From: Aegilops tauschii subsp. strangulata
Taxonomy: Eukaryota > Streptophyta > Magnoliopsida > Poales > Poaceae
DNA length: 64,000 nt
Reading direction: 5' to 3'
Assembly (NCBI RefSeq): GCF_002575655.3
Contig: NC_053039.3
Span: forward strand, 375,635,633-375,699,632
This document shows positions 34,476 through 44,990 of the stretch, in pieces; position 1 is the first letter of the stretch, and every line of letters starts with the position of its first letter. The notes beneath the pieces were generated by a model. The model had not been told where the DNA came from. It made no database searches and saw only the letters and a list, made by a program, of their open reading frames with translations. Made by a program: the position numbers and the translations under genes.

Positions 34476-34840
34476 GTGTTAATTTCCGTGTGGTGCCTCA
34501 AGCCCCGGCCTGCTCCCTCGTGCGCCGCCGATGGTGATGAGGCCGGGGATGGGGAGGTTGCCCCGCTGTCTCCGCTGGCGGGATTTGTCTCCCGCGATGC
34601 GCAGCTTCAGCCTGGTTTCGTCATGGGTGAGGCCCCGACCCTGCAGTCGCCTCCATCCGCCTCCGGCCGCCGCGAGGACGCTATCAAGGACCTGTCCCTG
34701 CAGTCGCCTCTAGCCATTGCTCAAGGCCTCGAAGTTGGTGCGGATCCCCAGTCTCCAGATTTGGTAGCTCGTGGCGCTGGCAATGCCTGCTTCCAGGAGA
34801 TGGCGCACAGTCGCCCGCAGCTGCTGAGGAGGGCTCCTGT
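34476..34840 (+). pseudogene. LINE ORF1-like N-terminal part, frameshifted
   Basis: This frame reads an acidic, Pro/Ser-rich N-terminus (DGDEAGDGEVAPLSPLAGFV) and stays sensible to about 34820. The protein then continues in the next frame at 34856. Beyond that point the original frame becomes Val/Arg nonsense. Confidence 0.4.
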
Positions 34841-34855
34841 CGTGGTGTTGCTCGC

Positions 34856-35280
34856 GTGTCGTCGAGCGATTCCGCGCCGCTTCCTTGTGATCCGGCAGAG
34901 ACGGTGGACGTGTTGCCAGGGGATGGTCCCTGGATCTTCGTGGGGCGAAAGCACCACCCCTGTGACCGTGAGCACTGCAGCCAAGCTTCTGATGTCTTGG
35001 CCAGGAGTGGTGCGAGGCTTGTGCAAGCTGCTGACTTCAGGCGTCGAACTCACGGTCGTTGTTTCCGTTGTTTGGCTCCAGACCACAAGGTTGCCTCTTG
35101 TCGTGCGATTCGATGCCTCCCCTGCCTGCGCTCTGGGCACCGTGAGAGGGACTGTCGTCGTCGTCGCATTTCCTCTGTCAGAGCTCGCCGCAATGCGCCT
35201 GCCCTCCCCCCCTCCCAGCTCCACCTTCTCCTTCCTCAGTCGGACGCTCTTGGGCTTCTGTTGTTGCTCCAGAGTGTGTG
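34856..35280 (+). pseudogene. LINE ORF1-like protein with two CCHC zinc knuckles
   Basis: The frame includes DGPWIFVGRKHHPC and two zinc knuckles, CFRCLAPDHKVASC and CLPCLRSGHRERDC (CX2CX4HX4C). Such tandem knuckles are found in plant LINE ORF1 proteins and gag-like RNA-binding proteins. It ends at a TGA at 35279-35281, overlapping the ATG of the next frame (35281). Shifts at both ends show decay. Confidence 0.55.
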
Positions 35281-35817
35281 ATGTCTTCTGAAGATCCTAC
35301 TGAAGGTTGTCATGGTTATGATGTTGTGGCAAGGTCCGCTGACGCTTTGCTTGCACCTTTTACCGCTGAGCTGCAATCCATGGTGGCAAAGACGTTTCGC
35401 CCTTTGAGCTTGTTGGTGGCCTGTGCAACCACCTTATTGGAGCAGGCAGAGGTCTCCAATGGTGACAAGGGGTCGATCCAAGCCTCTTTGCAGGGACCCT
35501 GCTTCTCTGACTCGGACACTCATGGCTCGATGTTGACTGCATTGGCGCCGTTGGTAGCAAAAGATGGGGGCCAAGGTGTCGAGGGCAGCATGGCCACTGA
35601 GTGTAGCGTGGCCATTTCTGCCGCGGGCGAAGTGAGGGATGTTGCTGAGGGATGCGCCTTGGCGACCGAGAGCGAGGGCACTTTGCATGACTTCGCCGAG
35701 CTGCTCACAGGTCAGACTCCAATCATTCAAGGTTTGTGTCGCCTGGTCAATGAGAAGATCAAGAAGGTCAACCAGCGGATCAGTGCCCCCTTGGGGGACA
35801 ACCCTGCAGGATGTTAG
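35281..35817 (+). pseudogene. LINE ORF1-like C-terminal frame
   Basis: The 178-codon frame starts at MSSEDPTEG in an ATGA-type overlap with the preceding frame and ends at TAG 35815-35817. Helix-like stretches (ADALLAPFTAELQSMV, LCRLVNEKIKKVNQR) are followed by the 3' UTR. Probably the C-terminal part of ORF1 after a frameshift, but a separate small protein cannot be excluded. Confidence 0.4.
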
Positions 35818-36059
35818 TCGCTAGCACGTGCTTGTTTCTCCGGTGGCCGTCTTTTTGGGAGTAGTCCGCTTGTGGTTTCGCGGGATGGCTTGTTGTGTGC
35901 CACCTGCGGTATCTCCGTTAGTTTTGAGTCTTGTGGTTTTGGCCCTCGATGTATCGGTTTTCGCCCGGTTTTCCATCAATTAACCGGGCAACTACCTTCT
36001 TCTTAATTAATGAAAAAGGCAAAGCTTTTGCCTCTGTTTAAAAAAAAATACTAGCAGAG

Positions 36060-36310
36060 GCGCAGTGTGAGGACAAAACGTGTTACGGACTGTGAATTGG
36101 TCCACATGCTCGCAGGCTTTTTTTTTCTCAGTAATCCTAGACCAACGAGTGGAGCCTCGTTCGTGCAGAGAGAGTACTGCCTCATGGGCCCTGGCCATCT
36201 TGGAGCAGAGCTGACTGATTCGGAGAACCTCCTGGGCCCCGGCCATCTTGGAGTAGAGCTGACTGATTCAGAGAATACGAAAATCCCACACGTCTCTAGG
36301 AATATCACAC
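36060..36310. other. Repeat-related segment with a short tandem duplication
   Basis: CCATCTTGGAGCAGAGCTG and CCATCTTGGAGTAGAGCTG start two tandem units of about 54 bp (36186-36293). The segment is related to 21410-21680. Non-coding. Confidence 0.45.
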
Positions 36311-36317
36311 ATCAAAA

Positions 36318-36540
36318 TGAGTTAAAAGCACTGGGAGTCCTACAACTTGCATCGAATGTGATAGTTTGATCCTAGAACTTGCATTTTGACCCTACCCAGT
36401 TCTTAAACTTGCATCAAATGTGCAAATTTGGTCCTGACCAATCACAGAGCGACAAGTGGACGCCTGGTGCCGACCCGGTCAGCGCACGGCATTTTGCAAA
36501 GAGGCCCCTGCCTTTCGTTTGAATCTACCCGCAGGACACG
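36318..36540 (+). repeat. Arm A, left outer inverted repeat
   Basis: Runs from GAGTTAAAAGCACTGGGAGT through CAATCACAGAGCGACAAGTG to ACCCGCAGGACACG. The inverted partner is 41673-41898, about 90% matching by eye. Confidence 0.8.
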
Positions 36541-36980
36541 GTTCCATTCCAAGCAAGGATTCCTCACCATCACTTTGCATAAAGTACAGGTCACAGCGCA
36601 CGTAGTATCCAACATTTGAAGCAGAAAAACAAACGTACCAGGGACGGTCACCCCCTTGTAGACAAAACTTTTAGCGAGAAAAGAAGACAAAGGGAGGGAT
36701 CGATGTAAGTAGAAGAGAAAAATTCACTGTAGGTCAGTAAACTTGAGCCGGTTGATAGATTGACACCACTACTTCAAAAATACCCTAACTACGGTCCACG
36801 TACTTGCGCACAGGGTTCACTTTGGTCCATTTGTATGATTTTGTGTACGTATTTGCTGACTTGGCTTAGTCAGCGCCCGCCACCTTGCTTTGACCGCCAC
36901 CTGGTCGATCCTGGGTGAATACTAGTCGATCCGGGAGGATTTTGCAAAAACGCCGTGACAATTAAACCAGCCCCTAAACA
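36541..36980 (+). repeat. Arm B, left inner inverted repeat
   Basis: Runs from GTTCCATTCCAAGCAAGG to AAACCAGCCCCTAAACA. The inverted partner at 38971-39415 is nearly identical, so the two could form a ~440 bp stem around the kinase fragment. Confidence 0.85.
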
Positions 36981-37180
36981 CCGCCCGGAAACCATCCAGA
37001 CGCACCGGAAACCCCGACGCGGTCGCCCCATCCATTCGTCCTGCCCGCCCTTTTACCTTTTCCATGCACGCTAATTTAATCCGTCCGTCCGCTCTTACTC
37101 CCCGCCAGACCTCGCCTCCTTCTGTTCCCGGACAAATCACAATTTGAATCTCCTGGATTTGAATTCACGAACGGATTTAG

Positions 37181-38965
37181 CTACTCCGTGAGCCTTCCCG
37201 ACAGCTCCATGAACGTCATGGAGAGGCTGGCGCTGGACGAGCTGTTGCCGAAGCCGCCCCCGGTGGTGGCGCCGCGGCTGCCGCCCGCGTTGCCCTTGTA
37301 GAGCGCGAACGCCGTCTCCAGGTTGGCCACGATGTTGGCCATCGCCGGCCGGTCCTTGCCCTCGAGCCGCACGCAGTGCACGGCCGTGTAGGCCGGCCAC
37401 CAGCTCGACAGCCTCGTGCGGCGACGGCTCCGGCGCGCGCCCGTCCAGCACCTTGCCGAGCTCCCCGGCGACGATGCTCGGCTGCGCGTAGTCCACCACA
37501 CTCACGGGACTCCCGCCCTCGGCCTCCTTGAAGATGGCGCGCTTCCCCGTCAGCGTCTCCAACATCACCACGCCGAAGCCGTACACGCCGCTCTTCACGG
37601 TGAGGTGGTGCAGGCCGTAGTACTCCGGGTCCATGTACCCCACCGTGCCAGCGGCCTTCATGGACAGGTGCTGCTGCTGCGCCTGCACGCCGCCCGCCTC
37701 CTCCGTCTCCGGCGGCCCCATCAGCGACAGCCCGAAGTCCGACACGCGCGCCACCCACCCGCCGTCCAGCAAGATGTTGGACTACTTGATGTCGCGGTGG
37801 ATGATGGGCGGCACGGCGTACGAGTGCGGGTACTTGATGCCCCGCGACGGGTCCAGCAGGATCTTGATGCGCAACTTCCACGACGACACCACCGGCAACG
37901 CCGCGTCGGCGCCGGCGCCCTTGGGGTGGAGGTGGTCGTAGAGCGCACCGTTCTTCATGTACTCATACACCAGCAGCCGCTCGTCGTTCTCCTCGCAGTA
38001 GCCCACCAGGCCGAGGAGGCGCTTGTGGTGGAGCCGGGAGAGGAAGGCCAGCTCCGACCGGAACGCTCTCTCCTTCTCCTGGAACTTGCGCGCCATTGGC
38101 CCTGACGCCTCGCCGCGCTTGATGGCGACCTCGCGCCCGTCGGGGAGCTTGCCGCGGTACACCGTCCCGAAGCTCCCCGCGCCGATCTTGGCCTCCGCCA
38201 CGAAGCCGTTCGTCGCCGTCGCCAGCTGCGCGAAGGTGTACTCCTCGGTGTGCTCCTTGAAGTTGAAGGACGACGGCCCGCTGCGCTGCCGCGTCATGGC
38301 GCGGGAGAGTTGCCGCCGGAAGAGGCCACGCGCCCGTCCGGGTCGAGGTCGCTCTGTGGGAGCACGCCCACGCCCGAGTCGGTGGCCGCCTTCACGCCGC
38401 ACGCACGGGAGCCCCCCGCGGCGAGGGACGACACAGAGACGTTGGCAAAGGCTGCCTGCACGGCGCTACCCAGCGGGCCCCAACATCGGACAACCAAGGA
38501 GCCGGTCTCCAGCGCGCAGGTGAAGCCGTCGCCGGAGACGAGGGACCCGAACGCGCCAGGGACCAGCTCCGGGAACTGCCCAGACCCCCTCCTCCACCAT
38601 CGGATCCCGCGCGCCTGCCCGTCGTACGCCGCGACGTGGTCGGCCCCGACGGCGAGGTCCGAGAGCGGCGCCGGTCCCCTGTACACCCGCCTGAGCTGCC
38701 TCGGGGCCGCCGGCGGCCAGCAGAAGAGCGCGGTGACGCCGCCGCCTGGGACCGCGCCAACGCCGCAGAGGAACCCCGTGCCGCCCGAGACCTGCGAGAA
38801 GACGAGCTGCGGCGCGACGGAGGAGGCGGAGGCGTTGTAGGCCGACGAGCCGGCGCCGGCCGCGATGCAGTAGGCCGTGCCGTTGTCGGCGGCGACGCCG
38901 CAGATGGCGGAGCCCCCCGCGACGGCGAGCATGGAGGCCGTGACCTCCGCGGGCGCGAGCGTGGA
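37181..38965 (-). pseudogene. CRINKLY4-type receptor kinase fragment
   Basis: From 38965 downward the frame encodes the ligand-facing domain with seven-bladed crinkly (RCC1-like) repeats (SAICGVAADNGTAYC, FLCGVGAVPGG, FTCALETGSLVVRCWG). It then shifts frame at about 38294-38400, without a membrane segment, into a kinase (GAGSFGTVYRG, VAIKRGE, HRDIK). A TAG at 37782-37784 interrupts the HRDIKxSN loop, and the frame continues with DFGLS and GTVGYMDPEYYG. Another shift near 37400 leads into a Ser-rich tail ending at 37181. CRINKLY4 receptors control epidermal cell fate in plants. Missing membrane helix, stop and frameshifts make this a dead copy, oriented opposite to the window. Confidence 0.8.
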
Positions 38966-38970
38966 GGCCG

Positions 38971-39415
38971 TGTTTAGGGGCTGGTTTAATGGTCAGGGTG
39001 TTTTTGCAAAAAAAAAAAAACCCCGGATCGACTAGTATTCACCCAGGATCGACCAGGTGGCGGTCAAAGCAAGGTGGCGGGCGCTGACTAAGCCAAGTCA
39101 GCAAATACGTACACAAAATCATACAAATGGACCAAAGTGAACCCTGTGCGCAAGTACGTGGACCGTAGTTAGGGTATTTTTGAAGTAGTGGTGTCAATCT
39201 ATCAACCGGCTCAAGTTTACTGACCTACAGTGAATTTTTCTCTTCTACTTACATCGATCCCTCCCTTTGTCTTCTTTTCTCGCTAAAAGTTTTGTCTACA
39301 AGGGGGTGACCGTCCCTGGTACGTTTGTTTTTCTGCTTCAAATGTTGGATACTACGTGCGCTGTGACCTGTACTTTATGCAAAGTGATGGTGAGGAATCC
39401 TTGCTTGGAATGGAG
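38971..39415 (-). repeat. Arm B', right inner inverted repeat
   Basis: Inverted copy of 36541-36980, from TGTTTAGGGGCTGG to CCTTGCTTGGAATGG. It contains an expanded A run (13 A) at 39008-39020 absent from arm B. Confidence 0.85.
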
Positions 39416-39540
39416 GGATCGATGTAAGTAGAAGTAAACCCTGTGCGCAAGTACGTGAACCGTAGTTAGGGTATTTTGAAGTAGTGGTACCAGTCTGTCA
39501 ACTGGCTCAAGTTTGTGACGTATAGTGAATTTTTCTCTAA
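39416..39540. repeat. Rearranged partial copy of arm B sequences
   Basis: GGATCGATGTAAGTAGAAG (39416-39434) matches arm B in direct orientation (36697-36715). The next ~105 bp (ACCCTGTGCGCAAGTACGTG onward) repeat arm B' (39138-39243). The switch lies at the border of the B' and GH3 segments. Confidence 0.65.
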
Positions 39541-40480
39541 GTAAAAATCATCTCAGTTTGGACTCGGTAGAAGAGGAAAACGAGCAGAGGAGACGCAACA
39601 GCACTGACCGTGCAGTCAAGAAAGCATGCTGGTCCGCTCCTACTAGCAATAGTACCCCGAAAACCATTCAAACAAAAGAACGGCCTGACGACCGACCTCG
39701 CAGACAGCAGGATCGTGCTTGGGTCCGGCATGCATGATTTAGCAATGGGCAACGCTTGTCATGGCCTGATCATCAAGCCGGTCTTGTCTAATCAAGTGTC
39801 AACAGCGAACAACACATATACGTAACTCCGACTAGACAGCTATCATCAACAATCAGATTACCGCCGTCGACGACCCCCTCTGGCTCCGGGCTAGAGGTAA
39901 TTTCGATGATCTCCCCGGCCCTTTGTTCCTCGTCACCATCGCAATAACAATAAGGAGACGCGGTGACGTCGTCCATCGACGGCGAAAAGCCGCGGACGCC
40001 TCAATTATTGCGGCGATGAGCCATGTGACGCGGTTAATTCTGCTCCTCTTGCTAACACTTTCGAACGAGCAGCAGCAACGGATTCTCAGTGGCAAAATGG
40101 AAAGGCCAAAGGCAGGATAATGAAGAAAGAAGAACAATCGGCATCGGCCTCTAGTCTATGCAGGTGTCGGCTAGCGAACAATAATTGGGGGAAATATCTT
40201 CCAAGTACAGTACTACCACTAACTCGTACGGTTTTGGAGGCATGTTCCGTGAATTAATTAACAATCATACAACTCCCGATAGATAGATACAGACAGACAA
40301 GCACATCAATCATTAACCATCAATCATTAATCATACTCCGGCAGTAATCGGACTGTTACATCAACCATTAACCATATTCCAGCCTCATTCCTAGCATCAA
40401 AGGGGGCACTCACTATCCTTCTTCTACTGCTACTGCTACTACTAGCCGATGACGCCGACGGCAACAGCCAAAACTTTCAA
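39541..40480. other. Spacer between arm B' and the GH3 fragment
   Basis: No coding frame is recognisable. It probably contains captured 3' flanking DNA of the GH3 gene, as it lies downstream of the GH3 stop codon. Repeated CATCAATCATTAA words occur at about 40304-40335 and a CTACTGCTACTGCTACTACT microsatellite at 40424-40443. Confidence 0.35.
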
Positions 40481-40540
40481 CGGGTGAATCGATTCAGGCG
40501 GAGCCGTCGTCGTGCTTCGCGGGACGACCGCCGTCGCGCT

Positions 40541-41672
40541 CTAGCCGGAGCGCCGGGCCGGGGTCCAGTGCGGCAGCGCGGGGCTGAAGTGGCTGGACAC
40601 CACGAGCGAGTCCAGCAGCTCGACGATCGGCGGGAACATCACGCACCGGGGCGCCTTGTACTGGTTGATGCTGGCGCCCCGGGAGATGGCGTAGTCCATG
40701 AGCTCCTCGAACGTGCCGGCCCGGACGATCCGGATCTCGAGCGGCCCGATGGAGCCGTCCGCCTCCCTGCTCTGCCTGTACACCGTGTTCAGCGCCTCCT
40801 CCATCTCCAGGCAGCAGGCGTCCAACGTGGCCTTGTCCACCGCCGTCGCGCCGGCGCCCATGCTCAGCAGCTCCCAGTAGACCACGTAGTGGCCGGGGAT
40901 GCTCTTGGTGCACGCCTGGCTGGTGTACTCCGCCACGGACGCGCCGCGCGCTCCACGGAGCGCTGCAGCTCCGCCTCGTCGGTCTTGTCGGACTCGATGG
41001 AGAGCAGCACGTTCTTGCGGCGGACGAACTGGAACTGCGGCTTCGCGTTGTGGAACCCCGTCACGCGGAGGACGTCGCCGACGCGGTACCGGTTCAGCCC
41101 GGCGTAGGTGGTGATCACCAGCTAGTACTCCCGCCCGGCCTCCACGCGGGCGAGGTCCACCAGGTTGCCCGCGTCCATGCACGACGTCGCGCCGGTCGCC
41201 TCGTCCACGGGGAGGAACCCGAAGTACCCCATGTTGGGCATGATGGTGTAGGACACCTCCGAAGGGTCGCAGAGCGGGCGGAGGTTGAGCCCGAAGTAGC
41301 ACTCCGACGACGCGTACATCGTGCACGCCATGGGCAGGTCGCCGCTGTAGTACTTGAGGGTCCCGATGTACTGCGCCATGGCGCCGGTGACGATGATGTC
41401 GAGATACTTCGTGTGGGGCCAAATGCGCCTGACGATGCCGGCCCAGTCGTCGTTGCAGCACTCGTCCCGGACGAACTGGGCGAGCTCGGGGTCCGGTCGG
41501 AGGATGCCCGCGACCGCCTCGCGCACGGACGCGTCGGTGACGCGTGGGCTGAGCGCGCCGGCCTCGATGTCGGCGGCGAGCTCCTTCCAGTTGAGCTGGA
41601 GGAAACGGATCGCGCGCAGGAGGCCGTAGGCGAACACGGCGCCGACGCGGACCACCTCGTGGCGAACTTTGG
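40541..41672 (-). pseudogene. GH3: GH3 auxin-amido synthetase fragment
   Basis: The C-terminal two thirds of a GH3 protein is recognisable on the minus strand: [67 protein letters not shown] and [15 protein letters not shown]. It ends [11 protein letters not shown], a normal GH3 C-terminus, at 40541. A TAG at 41122-41124 interrupts the frame before the [10 protein letters not shown] motif, and a shift near 40940 separates [11 protein letters not shown] from [11 protein letters not shown]3 enzymes conjugate amino acids to auxin or jasmonate. The N-terminal part with the first ATP-binding motif is absent, as the homology begins at the arm A' border. It is not functional. Confidence 0.85.
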
Positions 41673-41898
41673 CGTGTCCTGCGGGTAGATTCGAACCAAA
41701 GGCAGGGGCCTCTTTGCAAAAGGCCGAGCGCTGACCGGGCCGGAACCAGGCGTCCACTTGTCGCTCTGTGATTGGTCAGGACCAAATTTGCACATTTGAT
41801 GCAAGTTCAAGGACTGGGTAGGGTCAAGATGCAAGTTCCAGGACCAAACCATCACATTCGGCGCAAGTTGTAAGACTCCTGATGCTTTTAACTTCATC
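41673..41898 (-). repeat. Arm A', right outer inverted repeat
   Basis: Inverted copy of 36318-36540, from CGTGTCCTGCGGGTAGATTC to GATGCTTTTAACTTCATC. Open frames that cross it into the GH3 fragment are chimeric. Confidence 0.8.
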
Positions 41899-42540
41899 AA
41901 AATCGTTTGAACGTGATGCTGGGCAACGTTTTTACACCGGTGCCTAGATACTGCCAGCTTTGCAGTGGCTCCACCTCCACGCATCCAAGATCCCTCCTAG
42001 TGAATGAGCTGAGTTGCTAAAAGCGCATGTCTGGTTGTCATATCAAATATTACCAGCATTGCATATTTGTCTCAGTTCAGCCTAGCTGAGTAAAAACAGG
42101 TTAAAAATCAATATATGCATGTTGTTTGGTTGTTTGTATTGCATCAATGGTGATTTTAGGGCTAGCTGTTTGGTTGCACACATATGTGCTTCAGAAGTCG
42201 GCAGATGCACATCACACCTATTTGGCTGCGTGCACGTTGGTATTCTGCTCATCCCTTTTAAATTCGGTGACCTTACCACCACATTTGTAGCACAACAACA
42301 AGCATAGCATAAGAACAAACTACCTAATTAACAACACAACAACAGATAAACAACCACTGATAAGCATGCATACTAATAGTAGGGTTTAAGGTTTAAGACA
42401 ACAGGGGCATCCCATGCCCCCTACTTCACACCAGGTGTTGATCCTGGCAAAATATAAACAAGTTTACAACACTAGTTCACACCATCAACACAAACTACTA
42501 ACATGTTTATACTTAAAGACTTCTAGAGCGCGAGAGAAAT
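41899..42540. other. Non-genic sequence with TGTTTGGTTG words
   Basis: TGTCTGGTTGTCAT, TGTTTGGTTGTTTG and TGTTTGGTTGCACA occur at about 42031, 42123 and 42170, which is typical of MITE ends, but no clear inverted pair was found. No gene is seen. Confidence 0.3.
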
Positions 42541-42920
42541 GTTGCCGATGCAGTTGTGCCTGTTGCAGCGGCCCCTGCACATGATCGAGTTGTCGTGGTT
42601 GTAGATCTGCACCTTGAGGTCAAGCCTGGAGATTCACAAGACGAGGAAGTCGCAGGGGACGATCATGTGGCGGCGGCAGAAGTACAGCCAGCCTCGGTTA
42701 AGGACCATCTTACCCAGGAAGTTCTGGACCTGAACCCAGAACTCACACCACTAGTTGGCCGACAGCATAACGACGCACGGGGGCTTAATCACCAGCCGCT
42801 GCTTCATCACCTCCGTGAACTTGGGTGGGATGATGAGCATGGCGAGATCCTCCATGTCCTTGATCTGAACATAGAAACGCAGCGGCTCTCATGCCTCCTC
42901 TTCGTGGCCGGTGCTCAGAG
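42541..42920 (-). pseudogene. B3 DNA-binding-domain relic
   Basis: Minus-strand reading gives EPLRFYVQIKDMEDLAMLII, PPKFTEVM, LVIKPP, then FWVQVQNFLGKMVLNRGWLY and LKVQIYNHDNSIMCRGRC. The order IPPKF - GKMVLNRGW - H - I - KVQIYN fits a plant B3 domain. Stops interrupt the frame just upstream of EPLRF, after MLSAN and after CDFLVL. B3 proteins are plant transcription factors; this copy is a single broken domain lacking the rest of a gene. Confidence 0.55.
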
Positions 42921-43057
42921 ACCGTCCCCGTGAAGGTGGCTGGTGATGAGGACATAGACCTGGGGTAGGGTAATAGGCCTGACCTATACGTCCTACCTAA
43001 GGTCCTTGTCCTAGAAGCAAAGAAGTTCAAGTGTAAATAGAGGGGGCCCAACAAAGG
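42921..43057. other. Sequence between the B3 relic and the outer LTR
   Basis: Nothing recognisable. AAAGG at 43053-43057 would be the left target-site copy of the outer retrotransposon; its partner is outside the window. Confidence 0.3.
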
Positions 43058-43521
43058 TGTCGAGTGCAATCCACTCGACCTACCATTCACTCGAAGACCC
43101 CTCCTTATTTAGGTCACTCGACCACTAAACCACTCGACGTGCAGAAGACCTAAAGCCACTCCGCGCAGCAACGGTCGGGCGTTTACTCATATACTTAATG
43201 ATCATTTATAGCACTTTATTACGGACGTTACCTGTAACGTTCTCTCTTTATGTACATTGAACCCTATGTAACGTGGGCTGGCTGGGGTCCTGGTGCACTC
43301 TATATAAGCCACCCCCCTCCACTGGCACATGGGTTCGCACCCCTGTAAACACACACATACATAATCCAGTCGACCGCCTCCGGGCTCCGAGACGTAGGGC
43401 TGTTACTTCTTCCGAGAAGGGCCCGAACTCGTAAAACTCGTGTGTACAACTTCGCCATAGCTAGGATCTTGCCTCTCCATACTTACCCCCCTATTCCACT
43501 GTCAGTCTTAGTACCACGACA
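43058..43521 (+). repeat. 5' LTR of the outer element
   Basis: It probably starts at TGTCGAGTGCAATCC and ends at ACCACGACA, 464 bp, with the usual TG...CA. CTATATAAGCCAC at 43301-43313 is a good TATA box. The LTR end matches that of the nested element (CCACGACA), supporting the right border; the left border is inferred. Confidence 0.65.
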
Positions 43522-43540
43522 GTTGGCACCCACCGTGGGC
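43522..43540 (+). promoter_or_regulatory. Primer-binding-site-like sequence of the outer element
   Basis: GTTGGCACCCACCGTGGG directly follows the LTR. The nested element has GTTGGCGCCCACCGTGGG at the same place. The priming tRNA was not identified. Confidence 0.5.
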
Positions 43541-43593
43541 AGGTGTCTTAGCGACTTGTTGGAGAAGTTGCAATTTTTCCGATCCCCATCATC

Positions 43594-44990
43594 ATGGTTT
43601 CTGGCGGAGGATTGGCCGAGGGCCGCGAAATCTGTCTTGGCGCGCTCGTGTTCGTCGCCGACGACTCCGCTTGGCTCCAAGAGGCTCCACTCGACGTCGA
43701 GGCGCTCCCCGTCCGCGGGGCAACGCACTTTCGCGCGTGCGTCCGCGACGTCCTTCTGCGGCAGTCGTCGACTCAGTATCGGTCGGCTCCTGTGGCGTCC
43801 TCACTCCCTGCTGTTCACCGGCGCAAGCGTTCCGGTCGGTCGCGGCTCCAGCAGTGGGTGAGGCACGCGGTGGCTCGCCAGTCGGCCACCCCACAAGTCG
43901 CGGCAATCGAGCCCGATGAAACTCTCTACGGCCTGTTCGACTGGCTCCGTCGAGACGGCATCCGAGTGCGACAGCAGTGACCCCGCGGCGGAAGTCCTGA
44001 TGGTCAACGGACCGCGCAGTCCTCCTGGCTTCCCCCGTGACGACGGTGGCGATGGCGGAGACGATCCGTCGCGCGTCCACGAGGAGTTACGCCCCGAGCC
44101 CCTCTCTTCGCAGCAGAGGGAAGAGCTTCGCCGCCGTAACATGGATGCACTTCACACTCCTATCGCTGGAGAAACCCCTGAGGCCCGGGCCTTGGAGGAG
44201 GCGCGCCTGGCCAACTTGGCTGAGCGCACTCGACTGGAGAATCTCCAGCACGCACTCGACGAGCGTGCTCGGCAGCGGATTCCTGAGTCCAGTCGACGAC
44301 AGCTTTTTCCGCCCCCAACTCAGGTATACCGAACTCCGATTCAGAATCTCACAGCTGCAGCCCGAATAGCAGAGTCGATTCAGCCTTCCCAGTCAGAAGC
44401 TGGCAGAGGTTTGATGCAGATCCGGGCTTTACTCCGGGCAGCGGGAGAGCAGAACACAGCAGTGTCTCAGTCGCGGAATAGGATTCATAGCAGATCTGTG
44501 GTGGCAGACACAGTTCAGTCGGCTCACAGCCCAAGATCGCCTCCGAGGCGTGAGGGACGTGGAGATCGGCGAGAACAATATAGAAACCGTGAGTAATATG
44601 ATCACCGACTCGACCACGATGATTGTCGCCGAGTGCCCACGCCTCCCCCAAGGAGTGGGTCATACGTGCCTCGGCAACACGATGACAGACGCCCTCACAG
44701 TGGTGGGCGAAGGATTCCAGTCGACCCCCGAGAGCCGGGCTTTGATGCGAGATCTATTCTCGTTCAGGGTCTGGTTGACAGGAACAGAGCTCACAGAGAA
44801 GGTCATGACAGAGATTATCCGACTAGCAGTAGAGTGCATGTCTCAGGTCCAGAGTGTTTCAGCAGAGCCATCAGGGCTGCAGTGATTCCTCCCAACTTCA
44901 GGTTGGCGACTGGAGTCAGCAAGTTCGCTGGTGAGTCCAAGCCTGACACTTGGCTTGAGGACTACCGAGTGGCTGTTCAGATTGGCGGCG
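43594..44990 (+). pseudogene. Outer element gag, N-terminal part (broken)
   Basis: The frame starting MVSGGGLAEG at 43594 reads to ETLYGLFDW, then continues one frame over (VETASECDSSDPAAEV, 43950 onward) after a shift near 43925-43950. A charged coiled-coil-like stretch (REELRRRNMDALH, LEEARLANLAERTRLENL) follows. A TAA at 44597-44599 interrupts the frame after RREQYRNRE, and another frame change occurs near 44990-45000, leading into the gag core. Confidence 0.6.

Larger units (their letters stand above)
34450..36048 (+). mobile_element. LINE-like element with ORF1 only
   Basis: ORF1-type reading frames are followed directly by a 3' sequence ending TTAATTAATGAAAAAGGC, AAAGCTTTTGCCTCTG and a run of nine A (36040-36048). 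That is a typical grass LINE tail. No endonuclease or reverse transcriptase lies between them. The 5' border is uncertain and no target duplication was recognised. Confidence 0.55.
36318..41898. mobile_element. Composite inverted-repeat element carrying two captured gene fragments
   Basis: Left arms A (36318-36540) and B (36541-36980) reappear inverted as B' (38971-39415) and A' (41673-41898). The A-B order is mirrored, but B' and A' are separated by 2.26 kb carrying a GH3 fragment, while a CRINKLY4-type kinase fragment lies between B and B'. Long terminal inverted repeats with captured exons are the hallmark of Pack-MULE-type elements. No transposase is present and the superfamily is not proven, because no target duplication was identified. 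Confidence 0.7.

Noticed and set aside
37416..38105. 229-codon plus-strand frame opposite the CRINKLY4-type kinase
   Set aside because: His/Arg-rich shadow of the kinase codons, with no features of its own.
40541..41785. 414-codon minus-strand frame over the GH3 region
   Set aside because: Only its C-terminal third is GH3. The rest is an out-of-frame reading of GH3 joined to arm A'.
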